A stretch of 64,000 nt of DNA from Brevibacillus composti (GTDB taxonomy: Bacteria > Bacillota > Bacilli > Brevibacillales > Brevibacillaceae), in assembly GCF_016406105.1 (NCBI RefSeq), contig NZ_CP066308.1, positions 3,397,501-3,461,500 of the forward strand, read 5' to 3'. Below are positions 25,019 to 32,449 of the stretch, one piece after another. A program made the translations under genes and the position numbers. The notes beneath the pieces were generated by a model. That model was not told the origin of the DNA and did not search any database. It saw only the letters and a program-made list of their open reading frames with translations. How positions within the stretch are numbered: position 1 is the first letter of the stretch; each line of letters begins with the position of its first letter.

Positions 25019-26491
25019 TTAATAATACCCAAGCCATTTCCACCAGGTGAGCGCCATCAGATACGTCAATCCGGTCGTCACCAGCGTCAGCCAAAAGCCG
25101 GGGAGAAAGAAATCCTGCTGGGTCACCCAGCCCGTCCCGTGGACCATCACCCCGGGAATCGTCTCGACCACCAGGATAAATCCGTACAGGCAGGTCAGTC
25201 CGGCTACGAAAGCAAGCAGCAGGGCGGGAGCATTGGGTGCATGTGCGGCCAGAGCCACGACGACAGGCACGGTGGCAATGACGGCGGTGGAGACGTTGGA
25301 CGTCACCTTGTGAATCAGCTGGGTGAGCACAGCGACGGTCAAAACGGCGAGAGCCGGATTGGAGAAGAGCGAAAGGGTCAGGTCGTTCTCCATCCACCTG
25401 GAGAGGTAATCGGTCACCCCGGTCTCGTACAAAGCCCTGCCCAGCGAGAGCGTAACGCCGAGCATCACGAGCGGAGCAAATTTGACGTCGAGGATTCGAT
25501 TCCAATCGGCCACCTTGATTCCGGGCCACCCCATCAGCACTGCCCCGATCAGCGCCGGAATGACCGGCGGCCAGCCGTGCACGCCTTCCATCGCCCACAT
25601 CAGGCAGACCCCCGCGAGAATCGCCATCAGACGCTTTTCCCGGGAACTGATTGGCCCCAGCTCGGCGATCAGCTCTCTCATCTTTTCCTTCAGCCCGCTC
25701 GGCATCGGCTCGCTCACCGGAAAAGAGCGGTACAGGATCCACCAGCACGCGGGCAACAGAAGGATCCACATCGGCAGCGCCAGTACCAGCCAGTCCACAT
25801 AGGTCACATGGGTGTGCAGGTAGGTGTTGATGAGGTCTACGGTGATGACGTTGCCGATCGCGGCGGGCAAGACTGCCGTCCCGCTCACTCCGCAGCCCAC
25901 GACTACGCCCATCATCAGCTTTTTGCCGCGCACATCCCCCGCCTGTACGCCGAGGATCGCCGCGATGGAAAAGACGATCGGCAGAAGCATGGCCGTACGC
26001 ACGGCGGCAGCCGGAATAAAGAAGGCCATCACTTGCGGAATCAGGATGATGCCGGCGAGCACGCCCCCCTTTTTCTCGCCCAGCCAGTAGAGGAGCTGGT
26101 AAGCGAGGCGCTGTCCAAGCGGCGTCTGCTCGACCGCGCTGGCGATCATCATCCCGGCTACGATCAGGAAAATGGCAGGGGAGGCAAAACCGGACAGAAT
26201 CAAATCGGTGGAGACCGCTCCGGACATCGGCAAGAGGAACAGAACCAGAACGGCTGTCATGGAAAAAGGAATCGGCTCCAGCACCCACAGCACGATAACG
26301 GCCAGCGTGATCGCCAGCGTCACCCGCGCCTCGTACTCCATATAGCCCTGCAGCCCAAAAAAGACGAGTGCAAAGAGCAGGGCGGAGATGGCAAACCAGA
26401 GCGGTTTTTTCAGGGACAGCCAGCGGGCGTGTGCTCCTGCTTCCGCCGAGGTTCTCTTCTGCTCCGCCTGCGGATTGCTGATCGTAGGCAT
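25019..26491 (-). CDS. SLC13/DASS-family dicarboxylate carrier
   Basis: 490 residues from ATG 26491 (GGGGGGAT upstream). About eleven to twelve membrane segments with SLC13-type signatures: LEPIPFSMTAVLVLFLLPM, GFASPAIFLIVAGMMIASA, ASAVRTAMLLPI-like AAAVRTAMLLPI, SGTAVLPAAIGN and the second repeat HKVTSNVSTAVIATVPVVV. The family moves di- and tricarboxylates with Na+. Its promoter has the same palindromic operator as the TRAP and enzyme genes, so the cell has two co-regulated uptake systems for what is probably the same substrate class. Confidence 0.88.
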   Translation of the reverse strand: MPTISNPQAEQKRTSAEAGAHARWLSLKKPLWFAISALLFALVFFGLQGYMEYEARVTLAITLAVIVLWVLEPIPFSMTAVLVLFLLPMSGAVSTDLILSGFASPAIFLIVAGMMIASAVEQTPLGQRLAYQLLYWLGEKKGGVLAGIILIPQVMAFFIPAAAVRTAMLLPIVFSIAAILGVQAGDVRGKKLMMGVVVGCGVSGTAVLPAAIGNVITVDLINTYLHTHVTYVDWLVLALPMWILLLPACWWILYRSFPVSEPMPSGLKEKMRELIAELGPISSREKRLMAILAGVCLMWAMEGVHGWPPVIPALIGAVLMGWPGIKVADWNRILDVKFAPLVMLGVTLSLGRALYETGVTDYLSRWMENDLTLSLFSNPALAVLTVAVLTQLIHKVTSNVSTAVIATVPVVVALAAHAPNAPALLLAFVAGLTCLYGFILVVETIPGVMVHGTGWVTQQDFFLPGFWLTLVTTGLTYLMALTWWKWLGYY

Positions 26492-26521
26492 CGGTATCCC
26501 CCCAAAGATGATATTGGAAAT

Positions 26522-26550
26522 AGGATATTGTATCCAATTTGCTTTGTCTA
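26522..26550 (-). promoter_or_regulatory. Promoter and operator of the SLC13 gene
   Basis: TAGACA (26545-26550) and TATCCT (26522-26527) are 17 bases apart. The palindrome variant ATTGGATACAAT (minus strand, 26527-26538) fills the 3' half of the spacer and touches the -10 box, about 36 bases before the start codon. Confidence 0.65.
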
Positions 26551-26561
26551 TCCCTAAAAGA

Positions 26562-26648
26562 AAAACAAGACCGGCCCTGGTGAAAGCCGCGAGCGCTGCG
26601 TCATCAGACTCATCGCTCGCGGCTTCCATGGATAGGCCGGTCTTGTCA
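26562..26648 (-). terminator. Nested double-stem terminator
   Basis: Outer arms ACAAGACCGGCC / GGCCGGTCTTGT (26565-26576 and 26635-26646) pair perfectly over 12 bases. Inside them AGCCGCGAGCG / CGCTCGCGGCT (26585-26595 and 26614-26624) pair over 11. The minus strand then reads TTGTTTTTCTTTT. It ends the kinase-pdxA2 transcript and isolates the SLC13 promoter. Confidence 0.8.
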
Positions 26649-26679
26649 CGATCATACGTCAGATAGTCAATGGATCAGG

Positions 26680-27230
26680 TCAATTGATTCGGGTCAATCG
26701 ATCGGCAGATGCTGCTTTATCCGCCAGCGATTCGTTTTCTTCCGTTTCGTCGTCCTTCTCTGTCTCCGCAGCGGTGCTCTCCTCGCCGAGTTCATCGATG
26801 ATGACGATCTTTCCTTCCTGCTGCCACTTTACATTGGCTTTCAGCTGTTCGCTGACGAAGCGGAGTGGCAGGAACACGCGGCCGTTTTTCAATACAGGCA
26901 CGGTGTCCAGCTCAACGGTCTCGCCGTTTACCAACGCCTCTTTTTTATCGAGATACAGCGTGATCGACGTATCCCCTTTGGTGATCAACGCGGAGCGCGT
27001 CTCGGCATCCCACTTCACATCCGCTTTGAGAGAAGCGCTGATGGCCCGCACCGGCACCAATGTCCGACCGCCGTGAATGAACGGTTCCACGTCAAACTCC
27101 GGCTCTACGCCGTCTACAAAAGCTTTTACCCCATCCAGCTTTGCTTTTTCGTACAGTTTGCCCAGCTTTTCAAACGCAGCCTGATCCCCAGCCTGGTAGG
27201 GTCGAAGCGTTTTTGGGAGCCAGCTCGATT
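26680..27230 (-). pseudogene. 5'-truncated copper-amine-oxidase-like 'stalk' domain protein
   Basis: The recognisable part runs from about KTLRPYQAGDQAAFEKLGK to the stop and contains one full stalk domain: PEFDVEPFIHGGRTLVPVRAISASLKADVKWD, repeated as TVPVLKNGRVFLPLRFVSEQLKANVKWQ, then an acidic tail. Such domains occur in secreted Paenibacillaceae proteins with signal peptides. Here no signal peptide or credible start exists; the frame runs back into pdxA2 coding sequence. The simplest reading is a deletion that joined the end of pdxA2 to the middle of this gene, leaving a remnant. The limit at 27230 is approximate. Confidence 0.65.
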
Positions 27231-28198
27231 GCCTGCCGGATGGCTTCCAGCATGCTGAGTTCATCTGCGATTCCTTTGCCTGCGATGTCAAAGGCGGTGC
27301 CGTGATCCACACTGGTACGGATGATCGGCAGGCCAACGGTAATATTGACCCCGGCTTCCAGCCCGAGAACTTTTACCGGCGCGTGCCCCTGGTCGTGGTA
27401 CATCGCCACCACAATGTCGAAGTCGCCCCGCGTCGCGCGGTAGAACAGCGTATCGGCCGGGAGCGGTCCCACGACCTCAATCCCCTCCTGCTGGGCCCGC
27501 AGGACAGCCGGAATCACCTTCTCCTCTTCCTCGCCGTAGCCAAACAGGCCATTTTCCCCCGCGTGAGGGTTAATTCCGCAGACGGCGATCCGGGGAGAAG
27601 CGATGCCCGCTTTTTTCAGCGTCTCGTCGGCCAGGGCAATCACCTTGTACACCCGCTCGGGATTAATCATCCTGACTGCATCGAGGATGCCGACATGCGT
27701 GGTCACATGAATCACGCGCAGCTTGGGGGCCGTGAGCATCATCGAATAGTCTTGGGTATCCGTCAGCTCGGCCAGAATCTCGGTGTGGCCCGGGTAGAGA
27801 TGGCCCCCTTTGTGCAGCGCTTCCTTGTTCAGCGGGGCAGTACAGATCGCATCGATTTTCTCTGCTTTCGCCAGCTCAATCGCCCGCTCCAGGAAGCGAA
27901 AAGCGGCATCGCCCGCCTGGGCAGATACCTGTCCAAACGGCAGATCGGCGGGGAGCAGGTCGAGATCGAGACAATCGACAGTCCCCCATTGGAATATAGC
28001 CGTCTCGATTTCCTCTATCGGACGAACCGCCAATGAGGCACCGACGATATTTCTCGCCCGCTCCAAAATTTTCGCATCGCCGATCACAATCGGGCGGCAT
28101 TGCCGGTAGATCTCCTCTTTTGCCAAAGCCTTGATGATGATCTCGGGGCCGACGCCTGAAGCATCCCCCATGGTGATCCCGATGATGGGTCTCGTCAT
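27170..28198 (-). CDS. pdxA2: 4-phospho-D-threonate/erythronate dehydrogenase (PdxA2)
   Basis: NAD-dependent oxidative decarboxylase of the PdxA family. With an adjacent DUF1537 kinase it forms the PdxA2 pathway that turns D-threonate-type acids into dihydroxyacetone phosphate. 342 residues: GITMGDASGVGPEIIIKAL, TAPLNKEALHKGG, PGHTEILAEL, NPHAGENGLFG, AMYHDQGHAPVKVLG and TSVDHGTAFDIAGKG; the three metal-binding histidines are present. It overlaps the kinase stop (ATGA). The C-terminus after AIELAP is unusual (KNASTLPGWGSGCV) and is probably created by the junction with the stalk-domain remnant; the catalytic core is intact. Confidence 0.88.
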   Translation of the reverse strand: MTRPIIGITMGDASGVGPEIIIKALAKEEIYRQCRPIVIGDAKILERARNIVGASLAVRPIEEIETAIFQWGTVDCLDLDLLPADLPFGQVSAQAGDAAFRFLERAIELAKAEKIDAICTAPLNKEALHKGGHLYPGHTEILAELTDTQDYSMMLTAPKLRVIHVTTHVGILDAVRMINPERVYKVIALADETLKKAGIASPRIAVCGINPHAGENGLFGYGEEEEKVIPAVLRAQQEGIEVVGPLPADTLFYRATRGDFDIVVAMYHDQGHAPVKVLGLEAGVNITVGLPIIRTSVDHGTAFDIAGKGIADELSMLEAIRQAIELAPKNASTLPGWGSGCV

Positions 28199-29508
28199 TC
28201 GCTGCTCTCCCCTCTCAGTTCATGAAATGCGCGCCAAAGCGATGGCCTGGTGCCGAAAGCGCCCGCTTTGGTCACGACACAGAAACGGTGCGGGCCGACC
28301 AGACGGCCAAGCGGTATCCCCGGCTCCAGCTCGCGGAGAAGCTCCATGCCAGTCGCCCCCATATGGCGGCACACCGCTTTTGCAGTATCTCCTCCGGTGA
28401 GAATCATTCCTTGCAGGTCGTACTTCTTCACAATGGCCGCTGCGACCTCCCCCAGTGCCGATGCGATTCGGTTGGAAATTTCACCGTTGGGCAGCCCTTT
28501 TTCCGCTTCGAGCTCTTTGGCTGCCCGTACGTCCTCAGGACCAGCCTGGGAGGACAAGGCGATATTCCCCTGTCCGGCTTGAAGGGCCGCTTCCATTTCG
28601 GCGATACAACGCGCTATCTCCTGCTCTTGCTCAGCTTTTGCGCCGAGTAAAGGCAGCGGGTTCAGCTCCACACGGGCAACGCCGCCTTGCTCGTGCACAT
28701 GCTGCAGCTGTTCACGGGTGGTCGGCGAGATGCTCCCCGCCACCAAGACGATCGGATAGCCGGTTTTGGGGAGGGGAGCCGCTTTTTCGCCGCTGCCGCC
28801 AAGTCCCAATGCCTGGGGCAAAAAATCGGCGAGGCCTGCGGAGCCGGTCCACAACATGCGGGCCGGGTAGACGCTCACGCTCCTTGCAATTCGCTGCATG
28901 TCTTCATCCGTCTCCGCATCGCAGATGATCAGTTCGGCACCGCCCCGGCGCAGCTCATCCAGCCTGTTCCCGACGGATTCGTCCCCTTCCCGCAGGACGG
29001 ACAGAGGCAGCAAGCCGGTTTTTCGCTTGGATTGGGAAGCCAGCAGTCTAGCCAGATCCGATTCGCGAACAGGTGATTTGGGGTCGCGTCCCATCTCCGT
29101 CTGATCCACCAAAGTCCCGTGCAAGTAGTGGCGGCCTGCCACCGTGGTGCGGCCGATCTTGGGAAAAGCAGGGGCCACCAGAGCCATATCGAATGGGATC
29201 GCATCCATGACACCGTCAATTTCCGCGCCGATATTGCCGCGGAGGGTGGAATCCATTTTTTTGTAGAAATGCAGGGCACCGGACTCTTTCAAATAGTTGG
29301 CTGCACTCGCTGCCTGGGCGTAGGCTTGCTCGGCCGGAAGAGAGCGGCTGTCGGTATCGACCACGACAACATCTGTACGCGCCGAAGCTGCCCCCTCCTC
29401 TCCGAGATGAAAGATAACCTGCGCCGTCATACCCATCCGTGTGAACTGGACGCCGGAATCAGAGGCTCCGGTGAGATCATCGGCAATGATGCCTATCTGT
29501 ATCGTCAC
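28195..29508 (-). CDS. dtnK: Four-carbon acid sugar kinase (DUF1537 family, DtnK/OtnK-like)
   Basis: Phosphorylates a four-carbon sugar acid such as D-threonate or D-erythronate with ATP. 437 residues from GTG 29508 (GAGAGGGAG upstream); a TTG at 29550 would add 14 residues. N-terminal substrate domain IGIIADDLTGASDSGVQF, then KKMDSTLRGNIGAEID and PAFPKIGRTT; C-terminal nucleotide domain with VAGSISPTTREQL, LTGGDTAKAV and TKAGAFG. Pairing with pdxA2 favours DtnK over OtnK, which usually travels with otnC and ltnD. Confidence 0.86.
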   Translation of the reverse strand: MTIQIGIIADDLTGASDSGVQFTRMGMTAQVIFHLGEEGAASARTDVVVVDTDSRSLPAEQAYAQAASAANYLKESGALHFYKKMDSTLRGNIGAEIDGVMDAIPFDMALVAPAFPKIGRTTVAGRHYLHGTLVDQTEMGRDPKSPVRESDLARLLASQSKRKTGLLPLSVLREGDESVGNRLDELRRGGAELIICDAETDEDMQRIARSVSVYPARMLWTGSAGLADFLPQALGLGGSGEKAAPLPKTGYPIVLVAGSISPTTREQLQHVHEQGGVARVELNPLPLLGAKAEQEQEIARCIAEMEAALQAGQGNIALSSQAGPEDVRAAKELEAEKGLPNGEISNRIASALGEVAAAIVKKYDLQGMILTGGDTAKAVCRHMGATGMELLRELEPGIPLGRLVGPHRFCVVTKAGAFGTRPSLWRAFHELRGESSE

Positions 29509-29571
29509 GGAAGCGCCACTCCCTCTCTCTTTTGCTGTGATGTCTGGCAATAAAGGCCGTTATTGCTTTTA

Positions 29572-29600
29572 ACGATACTATCCGATGTATCAAAATGCAA
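29572..29600 (-). promoter_or_regulatory. Promoter and inverted repeat upstream of the kinase-pdxA2 operon
   Basis: TTGCAT (29595-29600) and TATCGT (29572-29577) have a 17-base spacer. An inverted repeat GATAC-N8-GTATC (29574-29591) overlaps the -10 box and spacer. It looks like a SigA promoter with an operator; I see no -24/-12 (TGGCA...TTGC) sigma-54 promoter, which matters for the regulator upstream. Confidence 0.5.
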
Positions 29601-29639
29601 TGGTAAAACGCTCAATATAATGTTGTATTTTAAAACAAA

Positions 29640-29676
29640 CAAAAAAAAGAAGCGACAAGCCGATCGGCCCGTCACT
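29640..29676 (-). terminator. Terminator after the PrpR-type regulator
   Basis: GTGACGGGCC and GGCTTGTCGC pair with two G-U wobbles around a GATC loop, followed by TTCTTTTTTTT. The stem includes the regulator's stop codon. Confidence 0.65.
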
Positions 29677-31594
29677 CCCGCGTGAGCTGTTTGATTTTCC
29701 GCCACAAGGTGGAACGATCAATCCCCAGCCGTTTGGCTGCCTGCGATTGGTTCTGTCCCTCTTCCTCCAGCACGCGAATGATGATCTCGCGTTCGAGCTC
29801 CTCCAGCGTTTTCGCTCCAAGATCAATCCACCGCTCCCGGCTTGCTGTCGGTCCGTCGAACGCTTTGGCCTGTGACAGCTCCATCACCTGCTCCGCTTCG
29901 ATAAAAGGCCCCGGCGCCCGCTCACACAAGCCGTGCACCGCGATTTCGAGTTCTGCCAGATTTCCCGGCCAGCTGCGCTTTTTCAGCAACGCCAAGGCTT
30001 CCTCCCGCATGCCCACGATCTGTTTGCCATGCTGCTGGTTATACGATGCGATCATCCAGCGCACCAGCTCTTCCAGATCCTCCATGCGGTGACGAAGCGG
30101 CGGAATCAGGAGCGTCGATCCGCTCAGCCGGGAATGCAGCTCCCGGGAAAATGTCCCGGCCTCCACAGCCTCTTGCAGATCTCTTGCGTCTGCGGCAATC
30201 AGCCGAATCTCGACCGGATGTGTTCTCGCATCTCCGTCCGCGATCGCCCGCTCTTGCAACACCCGCAGCAGCCTGCTTTGGACCACCGGGGGCAGAAGGC
30301 TCACATGATCGATGAACAGTGTCCCGCCCGAAGCGAGGGCCAGCGCCCCCTCGCCCTGCGGACTGTCTGTGCCATCCTGCGGTTTCCGACCGAAAAGCTC
30401 GTTTGTCAGCTGCTCCGGCTCATGGGCTGCACAGTCCAGCGTGACAAAAGGACCGTCACATCTCTCGCTGGCGTTATGGATGGCCCAGGCGATGCTCTTC
30501 TTTTCGGTGCCGGCTTCTCCCAAAAGGAGGACCGGGAGATTGCTCTGGCTGCACCCTTCCGCTGCGGCCAGTATTCTTTTCATCGCATCAGAGGTGGCCA
30601 CCAGCTGGTTCACATGGGAAATCGGCTGCTCCCGCTCCCGCTCCCGGACCCGATGTTTTCGCAAGAGCAGCTCGGCTGAGCGGATTTCCGCGGCGGACTT
30701 CAGAACAAAGAGATGAGCGCCCCCGCCGCCCACGATTTCGAGGGGAATTTGTTGGGCAAGGATATCCTCTCCCTCTGCCTCCAACTGGATCACTTCCGGT
30801 CGCCTCCCGCGACTTTGGCTGGAAAAGGAGGAGGAAACCAGCCTCGTCACCAACTGCCGGACAGCATCCGGCTGCGCTTCCTTCGCCCCGTCCTCACCCG
30901 GCGCTTGAGACTTGCGCATCAGCGCGATCGCTTTTTCATTGGCGGCCAAAACTTCTCCCGCCGGGTCTGTCAGCAAAAGACCACCTGGAAAATGCGCAAA
31001 CGCCGCTTCCAGGAGACTTCTCGCCTCCCGCTCTTTTTGGATGGAAGCAACCAGCCGTTCAGCTTCGTCGATGGCGTCCATGACCGCTTCCCTGCCGGAG
31101 GTGATCAGGATCGATTTGATTCCCAGACGGGCCGCCGCCTGTGTGGAGATGACGTCGCCAACCATGACGGCGATTCCCTGTTCTTTTGCTTTGCGAAGCT
31201 CAGCCTCCAGCTGGTCCTCCTGTTCAATCGGGTAAAATTCAAGATTCATATCGATCAGGGCTCCGATCTCATCTGCCCGTTGCACGGTATTGCGGTAGCT
31301 GACCAGACCGATTTTACCCGGGTATCCTCTGAGCAGCGTCAAAGTACGAAGCAGATCATAGCCCGTTACCTTTACATCGACCACAGGCGTGCGGCAATGC
31401 TCCCGCAGCAGCCGGGCGGTAGCCCCTCGGCTGATGATGACATCGCAGGAGTCTTCTCCCAGTTCTCTGACCTTGGCCAGGCCTGCGGACAAATCCCCCA
31501 CTTCGACGCGGATCTTTTTGCCGCTCTCCGCAGCCGCCTCCTGGAACAGATCTGCCAGACCCTGGTAGGGGGCAATCACCAGTATATTTGCCAC
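29672..31594 (-). CDS. PrpR-N/PAS/AAA+/Fis regulator with degenerate ATPase
   Basis: 640 residues from GTG 31594 (AGGGAG upstream; another GTG at 31603). Domain order: PrpR-type sensor at about 5-185 (IVIAP-like start, SRGATARLLRE, GYPGKIGLVSYRN), PAS at about 195-320, AAA+ at about 335-560, and Fis helix-turn-helix at the end (QSQAAKRLGIDRSTLWRKIKQL). The AAA+ domain has lost its key elements: Walker A reads GEAGTEKKS, the GAFTGA loop is absent after NELFGRK, Walker B reads TLFIDHV, and sensor I reads IAADARD. It therefore probably cannot drive sigma-54 polymerase. It precedes the acid-sugar operon and is its likely regulator. Confidence 0.87.
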   Translation of the reverse strand: MANILVIAPYQGLADLFQEAAAESGKKIRVEVGDLSAGLAKVRELGEDSCDVIISRGATARLLREHCRTPVVDVKVTGYDLLRTLTLLRGYPGKIGLVSYRNTVQRADEIGALIDMNLEFYPIEQEDQLEAELRKAKEQGIAVMVGDVISTQAAARLGIKSILITSGREAVMDAIDEAERLVASIQKEREARSLLEAAFAHFPGGLLLTDPAGEVLAANEKAIALMRKSQAPGEDGAKEAQPDAVRQLVTRLVSSSFSSQSRGRRPEVIQLEAEGEDILAQQIPLEIVGGGGAHLFVLKSAAEIRSAELLLRKHRVREREREQPISHVNQLVATSDAMKRILAAAEGCSQSNLPVLLLGEAGTEKKSIAWAIHNASERCDGPFVTLDCAAHEPEQLTNELFGRKPQDGTDSPQGEGALALASGGTLFIDHVSLLPPVVQSRLLRVLQERAIADGDARTHPVEIRLIAADARDLQEAVEAGTFSRELHSRLSGSTLLIPPLRHRMEDLEELVRWMIASYNQQHGKQIVGMREEALALLKKRSWPGNLAELEIAVHGLCERAPGPFIEAEQVMELSQAKAFDGPTASRERWIDLGAKTLEELEREIIIRVLEEEGQNQSQAAKRLGIDRSTLWRKIKQLTRE

Positions 31595-31635
31595 ACAACC
31601 CACTCCCTCATCGTTGCATTTTGCATCATCTCTCT

Positions 31636-31641
31636 ATTATA
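31636..31641 (-). promoter_or_regulatory. -10 box of the PrpR-type regulator
   Basis: A perfect TATAAT about 40 bases before the start codon. The -35 region is poor (TGGATA at 17 bases). Confidence 0.45.
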
Positions 31642-31687
31642 AAGGGTTGTCTCGCGGTTATCCAGTAGCGGGAGAAAAAGCCGCAGC

Positions 31688-31723
31688 AAAAAACCGGTCC
31701 CAAGCCGGCCACCGGTTTTCTTT
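31688..31723 (-). terminator. Terminator of the XRE-cupin gene
   Basis: AAAACCGGT and ACCGGTTTT pair around a GC-rich loop, with a T run on the minus strand, 31 bases past the gene's stop. Confidence 0.75.
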
Positions 31724-31753
31724 ACGATGTATCTCTGACCCCTGCTGCCCGAC

Positions 31754-32314
31754 CTACTTGCCGGCTGTGGAGTCGATCACCAGATAATAGCTGCATGGCG
31801 TCTCCCCGACATTGATAAATCGGTGAGGCAGATCCGCCTCAAAGTAGAGCGAATCCCCTTCTTCCAAAATCGTATCCAGCACGCCATCGCCAAGCACGGC
31901 TCGAAGCTTCCCCGAAGCGACGACGAGATATTCTTTTACGCCTTGTTTGTGAGCGGGAAAAAGTCCGGACTCCTTGCCTGCCGGAACGACATTCAGCACA
32001 AATTCAATCCCTTTCGCCGGAAACGACGGGGACAACAGGTGGCGCTCGAAACCGGACTGCTCATCGCGGTAGACGAGCCGCTCGCTTCTCCTGATCAGCA
32101 TGACCTCTCGTTTTTCCTGCTCCCCCAATAGCTGCGACAGGGTAAGCTCCAGCGCTTCCGCGATCTGGCAAGCGACATGCAAGGTCGGATTTTTTTCCTC
32201 GCGCTCTATCATCGAGAGCATGGACGGGCTCACCCCTGAGCGATCCGACAGTTCTTGCAGCGTCAATCCCTTTTCCTTTCGCGCCTGTTTGACGTTCAGA
32301 CCGAAGCTCATCAT
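31754..32314 (-). CDS. XRE-family regulator with C-terminal cupin
   Basis: 186 residues: helix-turn-helix (VKQARKEKGLTLQELSDRSGVSPSMLSMIEREEKNPTL) at 8-45 and a cupin domain at about 90-180 (PAHKQGVKEYLVVASGKLRAVLGD, LEEGDSLYFEADLPHRFIN). Such proteins sense small ligands with the cupin. It is divergent from a LctP-family permease; the shared gap contains palindromes that fit auto- and permease regulation. Confidence 0.88.
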   Translation of the reverse strand: MMSFGLNVKQARKEKGLTLQELSDRSGVSPSMLSMIEREEKNPTLHVACQIAEALELTLSQLLGEQEKREVMLIRRSERLVYRDEQSGFERHLLSPSFPAKGIEFVLNVVPAGKESGLFPAHKQGVKEYLVVASGKLRAVLGDGVLDTILEEGDSLYFEADLPHRFINVGETPCSYYLVIDSTAGK

Positions 32315-32363
32315 CTTTCCCCCTAGTATCTCTCGTCCAAAACGATCGGTATGCCTTCTAGAA

Positions 32364-32431
32364 ACTATAGGTAAAAAAGCCTTGACGAGTCAAGAATGCA
32401 TTCACTAAGATAAACATAAATTTCCTATAGT
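32364..32431 (+). promoter_or_regulatory. Promoter and palindromes in the XRE-cupin/permease gap
   Basis: A plus-strand promoter TTGACG (32382-32387) and TAAGAT (32406-32411) has an 18-base spacer. The -35 lies inside the palindrome CTTGACGAGTCAAG (32381-32394). A second, wider inverted repeat, ACTATAGG (32364-32371) and CCTATAGT (32424-32431), brackets the promoter with 52 bases between arms, which could allow looping. Confidence 0.6.
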
Positions 32432-32449
32432 AAAATTGAGGTGAGGAGC

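Noticed and set aside
24573-26557. Long open frames overlapping the SLC13 and MaoC genes in other frames
   Set aside because: Both real genes are recognisable end to end; the alternatives are composition artefacts.
29551-29640. Sigma-54 promoter for the acid-sugar operon
   Set aside because: No TGGCAC-N5-TTGC pattern; a SigA-like -35/-10 pair fits better, in line with the regulator's lost GAFTGA loop.
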